64,000 bases of DNA, taken from contig NZ_BCTJ01000003.1 of the NCBI RefSeq assembly GCF_001571225.1, forward strand, positions 124,001 through 188,000, in the 5' to 3' direction. This DNA is from Hydrogenophaga palleronii NBRC 102513. Lineage in GTDB: Bacteria; Pseudomonadota; Gammaproteobacteria; Burkholderiales; Burkholderiaceae_C. The first letter of the stretch is position 1; every line of letters begins with the position of its first letter. The notes under the pieces are model-generated. The model searched no databases and was not told the DNA's origin. It was given only the letters and a program-made list of their open reading frames with translations. The position numbers and the translations under genes are program-made. This document shows, one piece after another, positions 18,418-27,834 of this stretch.

Positions 18418-19041
18418 TCAGCCGGCTTGCGCCTCGCTGGGGTGTGGGGTATCGAACGCATCGCGCGCCAGCCAGGCCAGGTGCGCCTGCACGGCGGGTG
18501 GCCAGGCCGCGATGCGCTGGTGGAAGGCCTCGGCGTCCTGCGCGAACAGCGCACGCGAAGCTTCTTCAAAACCGGCGTAGCCGCTGGCGATGGCGCTCAT
18601 GAAACGGTAGGCGCGCTCCTTGGCCAGGCGCGAGCCGTCGCGCGCGGCGTGCGTGCGGCGCGCTTCCTCCACCAGGCGGCGCAAGGCGGCCGAGGCGCCG
18701 CCGGGCTGGTGCGACAACCAGGCCCAGTGGCGCGGCAGCAGCGTCACCTCTCGCGCCACCACGCCCATGCGCGGCCGGCCCACCTGGGGTGCAGCGGCCG
18801 CGCTCGCGGCGGCCACCGGTTCTTCGTCGGGCGCTGCCGGCGCACCCGGCACTTCGGTCGGCCAGGGGTAGTCCACCTGGGCACCGCTCTGGTCGTCGAA
18901 CACCAGCAGGCCGCCGGCGGAAAGGTCGAGCCCGGCCAGCGCACGGGCCACCTCGGGATAAGGGCCGAAGGCCACGCGCTGCCCTTGCAGAAAGGCGGTG
19001 CAACTCGGCAACAGGGGGATGGGAGAGGGATCGGTTTGCAT
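18418..19041 (-). CDS. DUF2239 family protein
   Basis: The 207-residue cytoplasmic protein matches the DUF2239 family: an N-terminal domain (CTAFLQGQRVAFGPYPEVARAL, then LLVFDDQSGAQVDYPW), an Ala-rich linker near residues 70-85, and a helical C-terminal half with GRPRMGVVAREVTLLPRHWAWL. Function is not known. It lies 24 bases upstream of the MATE gene on the same strand, so the two may be co-transcribed. Confidence 0.8.
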   Translation of the reverse strand: MQTDPSPIPLLPSCTAFLQGQRVAFGPYPEVARALAGLDLSAGGLLVFDDQSGAQVDYPWPTEVPGAPAAPDEEPVAAASAAAAPQVGRPRMGVVAREVTLLPRHWAWLSHQPGGASAALRRLVEEARRTHAARDGSRLAKERAYRFMSAIASGYAGFEEASRALFAQDAEAFHQRIAAWPPAVQAHLAWLARDAFDTPHPSEAQAG

Positions 19042-19056
19042 GATGCCGCAGATTCT

Positions 19057-19083
19057 ACCCGGGTCTTTTGTTTTTACCCGGGT
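19057..19083. repeat. Two ACCCGGGT palindromes in a divergent promoter region
   Basis: Two identical self-palindromic 8-mers, ACCCGGGT, lie at 19057-19064 and 19076-19083, 19 bp apart, separated by a T-rich spacer. They sit in the 136-base region between the divergent DUF2239 and FAD-oxidoreductase genes. A TAGAAT-like -10 for DUF2239 abuts one of them. A dimeric repressor binding two helical turns apart is plausible but unproven. Confidence 0.4.
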
Positions 19084-19177
19084 TTATTTTCAACCCACCC
19101 CAAAAAAATACCTCGTGGGGCATTGGCGACAATACGGGGGCTCCGTCCTCTGCTTGATCAACACAAGCCCCACGACC

Positions 19178-21004
19178 ATGATCCGCCTCTCCGAACTCAA
19201 ACTCCCCCTGGCCGCCCTGCCGGCCGAAGAGCGCCGCGCCGCCGACGCACCGAGCGAAACCGACGACGACCGCCTGCCGCCGCCGCACCCGGTGGCCGCC
19301 CTCACCGCCCTGGCCGCGGACGCACTCGGCATTGCGCCGGAACAGATTGCCCACCTGCACGTCTTCAAGCGCAGCTTCGATGCGCGCAAGGCCGACCTGC
19401 TGGCGGTGTACATCGTCGACGTCACGCTGGGCGATCCGGCCCACACCGCCGCCCTGCTCGCCACCCACGCCGGCAAGCCGCATGTGCAGCCCACGCCCAA
19501 CATGGCCTGGCACGCCCCCGGCCACGCACCCGCGCACTGGCCGGGGGACGAGAGCGAACGCCCGGTGGTGGTGGGCCTCGGGCCCTGCGGCCTGTTCACC
19601 GCATTGGCGCTGGCACAGATGGGGTTCAAGCCCATCGTGCTCGAACGCGGCAAGCCGGTGCGCGAGCGCACCAAGGACACCTGGGGCCTGTGGCGCAAGC
19701 AGGTGCTCAACCCCGAGAGCAACGTGCAGTACGGCGAGGGCGGCGCCGGCCTGTTCTCCGACGGCAAGCTCTACAGCCAGATCAAGGACCCGCGTTTCCT
19801 CGGCCGCAAGGTCATGCAGGAATTCGTCGATGCCGGCGCGCCGCCCGAAATCCTGTACACCGCGCACCCGCACATCGGCACCTTCAAGCTGGTGCGCGTG
19901 GTCGAGGCCATGCGCGAGAAGATCGTCGCGCTCGGTGGCGAAATCCGTTTCCAGCACCAGGTCAGCGGCATCACGCTGGCGCACGACGCCAACGGCCAGC
20001 AGCGCATCACGCAATTGCAAGTGCGCCGCTTCGAACACGGCGACACGGTGCAGATGCCGGTTCAGCACGTGGTGCTGGCGCTCGGCCACAGCTCGCGCGA
20101 CACCTTCGCGCTGCTGTGGGACGCCGGCGTGTTCATGGAAGCCAAACCCTTCTCCGTCGGCTTCCGCATCGAGCACCCGCAGGGCGTGATCGACCGCGCG
20201 CGCTGGGGCCGCCACGCCGGCCACCCGCTGCTGGGCGCGGCCGACTACAAGCTGGTGCACCACGCGAAGAACGGGCGCGCGGTCTACAGCTTCTGCATGT
20301 GCCCGGGCGGCATGGTGGTGGCCGCCACCTCCGAGCCCGGCCGCGTGGTCACCAACGGCATGAGCCAGTACTCGCGCAACGAACGCAATGCCAACGCCGG
20401 CCTGGTGGTCGGCATCGAGCCGGTGGACTTTCCGCAAAGCTTCCCGCAGGACATGCCGCTGTGGACCGCCGCCTTCGGCGAGGCCGACGGCACACGTTAC
20501 GCGGGCCAGGCGCAGCAGCTCGCCGCGCAAGGCAAGCCGCACCCGCTGGCCGGCATCGTGCTGCAGCGTGAACTCGAAGCGCGCGCCTACACGCTGGGTG
20601 GCGGCACCTACGAAGCACCGGGCCAGCTGGTGGGCGACTTCCTGCTGCAGCGTCCGTCCAGCGCGCTCGGCGAGGTGATGCCCTCGTACCAGCCGGGTGT
20701 GAAGCTGGGTGACCTCGCCCCCGCCCTGCCCGCCTACGCCATCGAGGCCATGCGCGAGGCGGTGCCGGTGTTCGGCCGCAAGATCAAGGGCTACGACATG
20801 GCCGACGCGGTGCTCACCGGCGTGGAAACACGCACCTCGTCGCCACTGCGCCTCACGCGGGGCGACGACTGCCAGAGCCTGAACACGCGCGGCCTGTACC
20901 CGGCCGGCGAAGGCGCGGGTTACGCCGGCGGCATCCTGTCGGCCGGTGTGGACGGGCTGAAAGTGGCCGAGGCGCTGGCGCGCGAACTGCTCACGGGCGC
21001 TTGA
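19178..21004 (+). CDS. FAD-dependent oxidoreductase (COG2509-like)
   Basis: This 608-residue flavoprotein resembles uncharacterised FAD-dependent dehydrogenases of the COG2509 type. The N-terminal 120 residues form a separate small domain (AALTALAADALGIAPEQI, HVFKRSFDARKADLLAVYIVDV). The dinucleotide-binding motif VVVGLGPCGLFTALALAQMG is near residue 130, followed by YGEGGAGLFSDGKLYS; PAGEGAGYAGGILSAGVDG near the end is the second FAD contact region. ATG at 19178 is chosen because the conserved domain starts there. The substrate is unknown. Its last 14 bases overlap the convergent M20 gene. Confidence 0.85.
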   Translation: MIRLSELKLPLAALPAEERRAADAPSETDDDRLPPPHPVAALTALAADALGIAPEQIAHLHVFKRSFDARKADLLAVYIVDVTLGDPAHTAALLATHAGKPHVQPTPNMAWHAPGHAPAHWPGDESERPVVVGLGPCGLFTALALAQMGFKPIVLERGKPVRERTKDTWGLWRKQVLNPESNVQYGEGGAGLFSDGKLYSQIKDPRFLGRKVMQEFVDAGAPPEILYTAHPHIGTFKLVRVVEAMREKIVALGGEIRFQHQVSGITLAHDANGQQRITQLQVRRFEHGDTVQMPVQHVVLALGHSSRDTFALLWDAGVFMEAKPFSVGFRIEHPQGVIDRARWGRHAGHPLLGAADYKLVHHAKNGRAVYSFCMCPGGMVVAATSEPGRVVTNGMSQYSRNERNANAGLVVGIEPVDFPQSFPQDMPLWTAAFGEADGTRYAGQAQQLAAQGKPHPLAGIVLQRELEARAYTLGGGTYEAPGQLVGDFLLQRPSSALGEVMPSYQPGVKLGDLAPALPAYAIEAMREAVPVFGRKIKGYDMADAVLTGVETRTSSPLRLTRGDDCQSLNTRGLYPAGEGAGYAGGILSAGVDGLKVAEALARELLTGA

Positions 21005-22337
21005 GGAAATCCACCGCCAGCGCGGCCAGCGAGCGCGCGCCCACCGGCAACTGGGCTTCGTCGATGTCGAACAGCGGCGAGTGGTTGGACGGCGCCTTGG
21101 CGAAGTCCTGCCCCTGCTGCGGCGCGCCCAGGAAGTAGAAGAAGCCCGGCACCACTTTCTGGAACTCCGAGAAGTCTTCCGAGCCGCTGACCTTGGGAAT
21201 GATCATGACCTTGCCGCCCATGGTCTCGCGCAACGCAGGCAACGAAGCCTCGGTGAGCGCGGCCGGGTTGGTGGTGACGGGGTAGGCCACCGGCCCGAAG
21301 GTGACACGCGCCTTGGCGCCGCTGGAGGCGGCGATGGATTCGGCGGTGGTCACGATGCGCTTCATCGCCTCGGCGCGCATCTCTTCGTCGAAGGTGCGCA
21401 GCGTGCCCAGCATCTCCACGCTGTCGGGAATGATGTTGTAGCGCGTGCCGCCGTGAATCGAGCCGATGGTGATCACCGCCGGCTCCTTGCTGATGTTGAG
21501 CTGGCGGCTCACCACCGTCTGCAGGCCCAGCACCACCTGGCTGGACGCCACCACCGGATCGACCGCCATCCAGGGCGAAGACCCGTGGCCGCCACGGCCG
21601 TCGATCTGGATGCTCAAACTGTCGGACCCGGCCATCAGCGGGCCGCTGCGGTAACCCACCACACCCGAAGGCAGGTTGGAGGTGATGTGCAGGCCGTAGA
21701 TGGCCTGCACGTCTTTCAGCGCACCGGCCTCCACCATGGACTTGGCACCGAAGCTCGGCACCTTGCCATTGGAGTCCGGCACCACCGGCGCACCCTCTTC
21801 AGCCGGCTGGAAGATGAACTTCACCGTGCCGGGCAGGCGTGCGCGCATGCCGGCCAGCGCTTCGGCCGCGCCCATCAGCATGGCCACATGGGCGTCGTGG
21901 CCGCAGGCGTGCATCACCGGCACTTCCTTGCCGTGGTACTGCGCCTTCTGTTTCGACGCGAACGGCAGGCCGGTCTTTTCTTCCACCGGCAGCGCGTCCA
22001 TGTCGGCGCGCAGCGCCACCACCTTGCCCGGCAGGCCGCCGCGCAGCGTGCCCACCACGCCGGTGCCGCCCACGCCGGTCTGCACCTCCATCCCCAGGTG
22101 GCGCAGGTGGGCGGCCACCAGCTTGGCGGTGCGCTCTTCCTGGCCCGAGAGTTCAGGGTGTTCGTGGATGTCGCGCCGCCAGGCCACCATCTTCGGTGCC
22201 AGCGCGTTGACGGCGGTCTCGATCTGCTGGAAGCCGGCGGCGTCGAGCGACTGCGCGGCAGCGGGCAGCGTGAGCGTCAGCACCGAGCTGGCCAGCAGGG
22301 CCGAAGCGAGCGTGGAAGGCGTGAAAGACAGGCGCAT
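20991..22337 (-). CDS. Exported M20 family amidohydrolase
   Basis: This 448-residue protein is an M20D-type metal-dependent amidohydrolase, the family that removes acyl groups or opens hippurate-like and IAA-amino-acid substrates. It has a Sec signal peptide (MRLSFTPSTLASALLASSVL, cleavage after PAAAQ), so it is periplasmic. Motifs are RRDIHEHPELSGQE, LRADMDALPVEE, MHACGHDAHVAMLMGAAEAL and FQPAEEG; the His/Asp/Glu metal ligands are in place. It diverges from the AraC-type regulator gene. Substrate is not predictable. Confidence 0.9.
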   Translation of the reverse strand: MRLSFTPSTLASALLASSVLTLTLPAAAQSLDAAGFQQIETAVNALAPKMVAWRRDIHEHPELSGQEERTAKLVAAHLRHLGMEVQTGVGGTGVVGTLRGGLPGKVVALRADMDALPVEEKTGLPFASKQKAQYHGKEVPVMHACGHDAHVAMLMGAAEALAGMRARLPGTVKFIFQPAEEGAPVVPDSNGKVPSFGAKSMVEAGALKDVQAIYGLHITSNLPSGVVGYRSGPLMAGSDSLSIQIDGRGGHGSSPWMAVDPVVASSQVVLGLQTVVSRQLNISKEPAVITIGSIHGGTRYNIIPDSVEMLGTLRTFDEEMRAEAMKRIVTTAESIAASSGAKARVTFGPVAYPVTTNPAALTEASLPALRETMGGKVMIIPKVSGSEDFSEFQKVVPGFFYFLGAPQQGQDFAKAPSNHSPLFDIDEAQLPVGARSLAALAVDFLKRP

Positions 22338-22447
22338 CGTGAAGGGTCCGTGACGGGATGATGAAGCCGCCCATGCTACGGGTGGCAGCCCCCTTTGGCA
22401 AAGCTAATATCGCCATTCAGCAAGCCGATCCAGCCACCCCGCCACCC

Positions 22448-23542
22448 ATGCCCGCCCCCAAGCCTTTCGTGATCGACATCGCCGTGCTGCCCGACAGCGC
22501 ACCCGGCCATGCGCTGGCGCTGGTGGAGTTGCTGCGCACCGCCAACCTGCTGGCCCGCCTGCGCCTGGGTGCACGCGCGCCGCGCATGGCCTGGCGCTTC
22601 GTGCAGGCCGGCGGCCAGCCGCTGCCGGCCGAAACCGGCCTGCTGCGTGGCCTGGCCGCCGAAGGCGATGGGGGCGACACACCGGCCAGCGCGCTCTTCA
22701 TCCCGCCGCTGCACCTGGCCGAGATCCCGTCCATCCGCGAAACGGTGCGCGCACAGCGTGCGCTCGGCCAGCGCGTCGCGCATCTGGTCGACACCGGCGG
22801 CCTGGTCTGCACGCTGGGCAACGCCGCCTGGTTCGCCGCCTTCAGCGGGCGGCTGGACCACCACCGCCTGGCGCTCGCCTGGTACTACGTCGCCGCCATC
22901 GCCCGCGACGCGCCCGGCCTGCGGCCCGTGGCCGGCCAGGGCTTCTGCGAAGACGGCGCCTGGCTCAGCGCGGCCTACCCCGGCGACCTCGGCCCGCTCG
23001 CCATCGCGCTCACCCGGCGCGCACTCGGGGCCGATGCGGCGCAGGCGCTGGCCGTCGTGCTGCAGCCCGACCGCGAACGCGAAAGCGCCGCCGCCCAGGC
23101 CTCGCACGCCATCCCGAACACACGCGACAGCACGCTGGCGCGCGCCATCGCCTGGATGGAGCAGCATGTGGAGCAGCCCTACGATCTGGCCGCCCTGGCC
23201 ACCGCCGCCGCGGTGAGCCCACGCACCCTGCTGCGCCACTTCCGGCAGGAGCTCGGGCACTCGCCGCTGGACCACCTGCACGCCCTGCGCTGCGCCCGCG
23301 CCCGGGTGCTGCTGGAGATCACGCTGGAGAGCGTGCCCACCGTTGCCGTGGCCTGCGGCTACGCCGACCCGGCGGCATTCCGGCGCATCTTCGTGCGCCA
23401 CACCGGCCTGACGCCCTCGGCCTACCGCGAACGCCACGCCCTGCGCGCGCCGCGCAGGCGCTGGCGGGTGGACACCGGCGCCAGCGCCGACGCCGCCCTG
23501 GCGGCCCTGCGCCTGGCCGCCAAACGGCCGGGAACTGCGTAA
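22448..23542 (+). CDS. GlxA-type AraC family transcriptional regulator
   Basis: The protein of 364 residues (394 from an upstream ATG at 22358) has an N-terminal DJ-1/PfpI-like domain (FVIDIAVLPDSAPGHALALVEL, later LVDTGGLVCTLGNAAW) and a C-terminal AraC double helix-turn-helix (DLAALATAAAVSPRTLLRHF, then CGYADPAAFRRIFVRHTGLTPSAYR). I choose ATG at 22448 because a TAATAT box at 22405-22410 would place the transcript start after the upstream ATG and because domain similarity begins there. It is divergent from the M20 gene and may control it. Confidence 0.85.
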   Translation: MPAPKPFVIDIAVLPDSAPGHALALVELLRTANLLARLRLGARAPRMAWRFVQAGGQPLPAETGLLRGLAAEGDGGDTPASALFIPPLHLAEIPSIRETVRAQRALGQRVAHLVDTGGLVCTLGNAAWFAAFSGRLDHHRLALAWYYVAAIARDAPGLRPVAGQGFCEDGAWLSAAYPGDLGPLAIALTRRALGADAAQALAVVLQPDRERESAAAQASHAIPNTRDSTLARAIAWMEQHVEQPYDLAALATAAAVSPRTLLRHFRQELGHSPLDHLHALRCARARVLLEITLESVPTVAVACGYADPAAFRRIFVRHTGLTPSAYRERHALRAPRRRWRVDTGASADAALAALRLAAKRPGTA

Positions 23543-23622
23543 GACGACACGAATCTTTACATGGGGTGCATGTGCAATTGACACAAGCGGCGCATGCTCC
23601 ACGCATCCCACAGGAGACCCTC

Positions 23623-24402
23623 ATGAAAACCCCCGTTCTGATCCCCGTGATGACCGGCCTGCTCGCCCTCGCCGGCAGTGGTCTGGCGCAGGCGCAGGAT
23701 GAACAAGGCCGCGTCATCAGCAGCACGCCCGTGATCCAGCAGGTGGCCGTGCCGCGCGAGGTGTGCGGCGACCAGCAGGTGACCTACCCCGGCCAGAAAT
23801 CCGGCGCCGGCGCGCTGCTCGGCGGCATCGCCGGTGGTGCGATGGGCAATGCCATCGGCGACGGCAGCGGCCGTGCCGCCGCCACCGTGATCGGCCTGAT
23901 CGGCGGCGCGATGCTGGGCAACCGCATCGAAGGCCCGAGCCAGCCCTACACCGAAACCTACCGCCAGTGCGGCACGCAGACCTTCTACGAAAACCGCACC
24001 GTGGCCTACGACGTGGTCTACGAGTACGCCGGCCGCCAGTACCGCACGCAGATGCCGCAAGACCCGGGCCGCTACGTGCGCCTGAACGTCTCGCCGGCCG
24101 ACGCCATGCCCATGCCGCCGCCCCCGCCGCCGGCCGTGGTCTACCCCTCGTACCAGCCCCAGGTGCAGTACGTGGAGCCGAGCACCCGCATCACCATCGG
24201 CACCACCTACTACCCGCACCCCGGCACGGTGATGCCGATCCACGGCTACCGCTGGGGTCCGGGTTACCAGCCACGCCCACGCAACGACGTCTACATCGAC
24301 CGCCGCGACCGCCGTGACAACTGGCGCCACGACAACCGCCCGGACAACCGGCCCGACAACGGCCGCTGGGAACGGGAACTGCAACGGGAACGCAACCGCT
24401 GA
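23623..24402 (+). CDS. Exported glycine-zipper (2TM-like) protein
   Basis: The 259-residue protein has a signal peptide (MKTPVLIPVMTGLLALAGSG, cleavage near AQAQ) and a glycine-zipper segment at about 65-105 (GALLGGIAGGAMGNAIGDGS, then GLIGGAMLGNRI), the pattern of SlyB/PcpY-type envelope proteins. After it comes a YETYRQCGTQ-type region, a Pro run near residue 165 and a Tyr/Arg/Asn-rich tail with repeats of DNRP. No lipobox Cys is seen at the signal cleavage site. AGGAG lies 8 bases before the ATG. A strong terminator follows, so it is monocistronic. Confidence 0.8.
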   Translation: MKTPVLIPVMTGLLALAGSGLAQAQDEQGRVISSTPVIQQVAVPREVCGDQQVTYPGQKSGAGALLGGIAGGAMGNAIGDGSGRAAATVIGLIGGAMLGNRIEGPSQPYTETYRQCGTQTFYENRTVAYDVVYEYAGRQYRTQMPQDPGRYVRLNVSPADAMPMPPPPPPAVVYPSYQPQVQYVEPSTRITIGTTYYPHPGTVMPIHGYRWGPGYQPRPRNDVYIDRRDRRDNWRHDNRPDNRPDNGRWERELQRERNR

Positions 24403-24433
24403 GACCAACGAGGCCCTGGGCCCAAGCCCCAAC

Positions 24434-24462
24434 AAAAAAGCGACCCGAGGGTCGCTTTTTTT
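24434..24462. terminator. Strong bidirectional intrinsic terminator
   Basis: AAAAAAGCGACCC, GAG loop, GGTCGCTTTTTT forms a stem of about 13 bp with an A run before and a T run after it. It ends the glycine-zipper gene on the plus strand and could also stop transcripts coming past htpX on the minus strand. Confidence 0.92.
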
Positions 24463-24590
24463 ATGGCCGGCAAACAAACCTTCAGAGATCCATCGCCAGC
24501 GCCCTTTCGTGGTGAGCCGTCAAGCGAAGCGCATCCGGCGCAAGTGCCTTCATCCAGGGGCATCAAGGGACGGCTCAGCCGGCCCAAGAT

Positions 24591-24660
24591 GCCGCCCCCC
24601 CTCGAAGCGCCGCAGGCGCGCCACGGAGGGGGGAAGCCGCGTCAGCGGCGCAGGGGGGAG
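24591..24660. repeat. GC-rich palindromic intergenic element, copy A
   Basis: The gene-free stretch 24463-24660 ends in a C-run/G-run palindrome (CCGCCCCCCCTCGAAG paired with GGAGGGGGGAAG), followed by the small palindrome CCGCGTCAGCGGCG and a final G run, directly against the htpX stop. The same architecture occurs twice more in the window (29849-29886 and 55525-55567), each time directly 3' of a minus-strand gene. The rest of the stretch (24463-24590) shows nothing I can name. Confidence 0.6.
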
Positions 24661-25530
24661 TCAGTTCCGTTGCAGCGCAGCGATGCGCTCTTCGATCGGC
24701 GGGTGGGTCGAGAACAGCTTGCCCAGGTTGCCGGTGATGCCCAGCGCCTGCATGGTCTTGGGCAGTTCGCCCGGCGTCAGGCCACCCAGGCGGGCCAGCG
24801 CGTTGATCATGGGCTGCTTGCGCCCCATCAGGTCGGCGGCACCGGCGTCGGCGCGGTACTCGCGCTGGCGGCTGAACCAGGCCACGATGATGGCGGCCAG
24901 AAAACCGAGCACGATGTCCATCACCACCGTGGTGATCATGTAGCCAATGCCGGGGCCGGAGTTGTTGTCGCTGCCGCGGCGCAGGAAGGCATCCACGGCG
25001 TAGCCAATGACGCGGCTCAGGAACACGACGAAGGTGTTCATCACGCCCTGGATCAGCGTCATGGTGACCATGTCACCGTTGGCCACGTGGGCCACCTCGT
25101 GGCCGATCACCGCCTCGACCTCTTCCTTGGTCATGTTCTGCAGCAGGCCGGTGGACACCGCCACCAGGGCCGAGTTCTTGAACGCGCCGGTGGCGAAGGC
25201 ATTGGGTGCGCCGTCGAAGATGGCGACCTCGGGCATGCCGATGCCGGCCTTGTCGGCGAAGCGGCGCACGGTTTCCACGATCCAGGCTTCGTCGGCATTC
25301 TGCGGCTGGTTGATCACGCGCGCGCCGGTGCTGCGCTTGGCCATGAACTTGCTCATCAGCAGCGAGATGGTGGCGCCGCCGAAACCGATGACCAGCGAGA
25401 AGATCGCCAGGCGTGGCAGATCCAGGCCGTTGGCCGTGAGGAAACGGTCCACGCCCAGCAGGCGGGTGGTGATCAGCAACACCGCCATCACGGCGAAGTT
25501 GGTCAGGAGAAATAGCACAACACGTTTCAT
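24661..25530 (-). CDS. htpX: Membrane zinc metalloprotease HtpX
   Basis: HtpX is a membrane-bound M48 protease of envelope quality control. The 289-residue protein has two N-terminal membrane helices (about 5-25 and 35-55), the zinc motif HEVAH within [15 protein letters not shown] (near residue 140), two more hydrophobic helices, and the third ligand region EYRADAGAA. The start [14 protein letters not shown] is the usual N-terminus and gives ATG at 25530; GGAGT lies just upstream. It stands alone. Confidence 0.96.
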   Translation of the reverse strand: MKRVVLFLLTNFAVMAVLLITTRLLGVDRFLTANGLDLPRLAIFSLVIGFGGATISLLMSKFMAKRSTGARVINQPQNADEAWIVETVRRFADKAGIGMPEVAIFDGAPNAFATGAFKNSALVAVSTGLLQNMTKEEVEAVIGHEVAHVANGDMVTMTLIQGVMNTFVVFLSRVIGYAVDAFLRRGSDNNSGPGIGYMITTVVMDIVLGFLAAIIVAWFSRQREYRADAGAADLMGRKQPMINALARLGGLTPGELPKTMQALGITGNLGKLFSTHPPIEERIAALQRN

Positions 25531-25648
25531 GGGGACTCCGGTTTTTCTGTGTCGAATTCTGTGTCGAAGGCAGACAGCGGGATGATAAGTGGGGCCGGTG
25601 GCGGCACTGTTCAAGCGCCACCGCGCAACGATTTCCGGCCCCCTGGCA

Positions 25649-27046
25649 TCAGACCTGCGGCAACAGGAAGCGGCGCTCCCAGGCGCTGATCTCGTTCAGG
25701 AAGCTGTCGTGCTCCAGCGCCTTGACCGCCACGTATGCGCGCACGAAACGCTCTCCGAGCAACCGCGGCGCATGGCCGCTCTGCGCCATTTGTTCGTGGG
25801 CGGCGGAAAAAGTTCGCGGCAATCCGCGCGGCAGGTCATACCCGTTGCCCTGCACCGGCGCGCCCGGCGACAGGCGCTCTTCCATGCCCGCCAGGCCAGC
25901 GGCCAGCGTCGCGGCCATGGCCAGGTACGGGTTGGCGTCGGCGCCGGCCAGGCGGTTCTCCACCCGGCGCGCCACCGGCGGGCTGACCGGCACGCGCAGG
26001 CCGGCGGTGCGGTTGTCGTGGCCCCACTCGACGTTGATCGGCGCCTGGCTGCCCGTCACATAACGCCGGTAGGAGTTGACGGTGGGTGCGTAGATCAGCG
26101 TGAGATCGGGCGTGTAGGCCTGCAGGCCGGCGATGTAATGCAGGAAGGCCTCGCTCTCGCTGCCGTCGGCCTGGCTGAAGATGTTGCGGCCTTGCGCGTC
26201 CACCACGCTCTGGTGCAGGTGCATCGAGCTGCCGGCCTCGCCGGCCAGCGGCTTGGCCATGAAGACCGCGTTCAGCCCGTGCTGCAGCGCGATCTCGCGC
26301 GCGGCGGTCTTGAACAGGAAGGCCTGGTCGGCCACCGCCACCGGGTCGCCATGCAGCAGGTTGATTTCGTACTGGCTGGGCCCGACCTCGTGCAGCCAGG
26401 TGTCGGCGCGGATGCCCAGCGCATCGATGGCGGCGTGGAACGCGTCCCAGAACGGCGCCAGCTCGTTGAGTGCATTCAGGCTGAAGGCCGACTGGCCCAC
26501 CTCGGGCCGGCCACCGCGCCCGAGCGGCGCGCTCAGCGGCTGCGTGGGGTCGGTCATGGCGGCGGTCAGGTAGAACTCGATCTCGGGCGCCACCACCGGC
26601 GTGAGGCCGCGCGCCTGGTAACGCGCCACCACGTTCTTCAGCACCGAGCGCGGCGCAAACTCGCACAGGCTGCCGTCCAGCTCCACGCAGTCGTGCACCG
26701 CGAGGTAACGCGGCACGCTGGCCCAGGGCGCACGCAGCAGCGTGGCCAGGTCGGGCACCAGGCGCACGTCGGGGTCGCTGTCGGGAAAGATCGGGTCGTA
26801 GGAGTACTCGCCGGTCACGCACTGCATGGGAATGGCCTGGCAGATGCGCAGTTCGCCGCCAGCGGCAAAGCTGGCCGCCGGCATCAGCTTGCCGCGTGGG
26901 TAACCGGTGACGTCGGCGAACAGGCACTCCACGTCGCGCACGCCGCTGGCGCGGAAATGCGCCGCGAGCTCGGCGCGGTCGGCGTCCTGCGCCAGGTTCA
27001 GGCGGGACCAGGAAGTGATGGCGGTGGCGGCGGGCTGGGTGGTCAT
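25649..27046 (-). CDS. Glutamine synthetase family protein (gamma-glutamylputrescine synthetase-like)
   Basis: The 465-residue protein has the glutamine synthetase fold: the beta-grasp N-terminal domain ([15 protein letters not shown]) and the catalytic domain with APEIEFYL, the ATP-binding [10 protein letters not shown] motif, [13 protein letters not shown] and [19 protein letters not shown]. Length and sequence fit the PuuA-like branch, which ligates glutamate to amines such as putrescine, rather than true GlnA; the adenylylation Tyr region of GlnA is not recognisable. The ATG at 27046 overlaps the DUF3025 stop (ATGA). No other polyamine genes are near, so the amine is uncertain. Confidence 0.85.
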   Translation of the reverse strand: MTTQPAATAITSWSRLNLAQDADRAELAAHFRASGVRDVECLFADVTGYPRGKLMPAASFAAGGELRICQAIPMQCVTGEYSYDPIFPDSDPDVRLVPDLATLLRAPWASVPRYLAVHDCVELDGSLCEFAPRSVLKNVVARYQARGLTPVVAPEIEFYLTAAMTDPTQPLSAPLGRGGRPEVGQSAFSLNALNELAPFWDAFHAAIDALGIRADTWLHEVGPSQYEINLLHGDPVAVADQAFLFKTAAREIALQHGLNAVFMAKPLAGEAGSSMHLHQSVVDAQGRNIFSQADGSESEAFLHYIAGLQAYTPDLTLIYAPTVNSYRRYVTGSQAPINVEWGHDNRTAGLRVPVSPPVARRVENRLAGADANPYLAMAATLAAGLAGMEERLSPGAPVQGNGYDLPRGLPRTFSAAHEQMAQSGHAPRLLGERFVRAYVAVKALEHDSFLNEISAWERRFLLPQV

Positions 27047-27834
27047 GCTTTGTCCATCAGGGCGTTGGCGGGGCGCGGCGGTCGGAACACGCTGGCGTCG
27101 GCATAGTAAGCGGGATCGTGGTTGTCCGGGCACCAGCCCGGCACGCCCAGCACCGGCAGCGGCGTGAAGGGTTTGCCGGCCAGCAGCGGCGCGTTCAGGC
27201 ACCCGGCCAGCCAGCCATCCCAGGCCACGAGGTCGTCACCCAGGTGCAGGGGCACCGGTTCGCGGAACACGTGGGCCGTGATGGATTTGTAGGGCGTGAC
27301 CAGTTTTTCCAGCAGCGCATGGCCGAACAGCACCAGCCGCGCCTCGGCCCACAGCGGGCGCAGCGTCACGCACAGGCGAAACCAGTCGCGCGCCAGCAAG
27401 GCGTCCCACAAGGCCGGCGGCGCCTGCAGCAGCGCGGCGTTTTCGTCGAACAGGGTCAGCGCGTCGCGCACCGGGCCACGCACGGCACCCACACCCGCCG
27501 CCGCGATCTGCGCCGCCTGCAGGTGGTTGAGCCGCTGCTTGGTGAGCGGAAAACGCAACCAGCACAGGCCGTTGAAAAAGTCGTGCAGGTTGTTGCGCGT
27601 GGGCACGCAGCCGGTGTCGAAGATGAACTGCTCGTAGGCGGTACCGGCGGGCAGCTCGGTTTGCGGGACGAAGCGCTTCGGGCACGGGCCCAAGCGATTT
27701 AAAACCTCGTGGTGTTCATAGCCAAACCCGGCATGCCAGACACAGGATTCTGCAGTCACACGGTACGGTACATACCACTCGGCACTCCAGTCGATCAAAG
27801 AGTCATCTTCCCGACAAGCGATGTTGTGTTTCAC
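27043..27834 (-). CDS. DUF3025 domain-containing protein
   Basis: The 263-residue cytoplasmic protein has the DUF3025 signature YEQFIFDTGCVPTRNNLHDF followed by FNGLCWLRFPLTKQRLNHLQ. No catalytic motif is known. The start is a GTG at 27834 that overlaps the stop of the NYN gene (GTGA), and its own stop overlaps the glutamine-synthetase-like gene (ATGA), so four genes from pyrC to the synthetase are linked by start/stop overlaps. Function not known. Confidence 0.82.
   Translation of the reverse strand: MKHNIACREDDSLIDWSAEWYVPYRVTAESCVWHAGFGYEHHEVLNRLGPCPKRFVPQTELPAGTAYEQFIFDTGCVPTRNNLHDFFNGLCWLRFPLTKQRLNHLQAAQIAAAGVGAVRGPVRDALTLFDENAALLQAPPALWDALLARDWFRLCVTLRPLWAEARLVLFGHALLEKLVTPYKSITAHVFREPVPLHLGDDLVAWDGWLAGCLNAPLLAGKPFTPLPVLGVPGWCPDNHDPAYYADASVFRPPRPANALMDKA

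Noticed and set aside
16807-20571. A very long open frame on the plus strand across rnpB, MATE and DUF2239 genes (over 1200 codons)
   Set aside because: It is antisense to well-recognised genes, its translation is His/Gln/Arg-rich low complexity, and it crosses the RNase P RNA. High GC makes such frames common.
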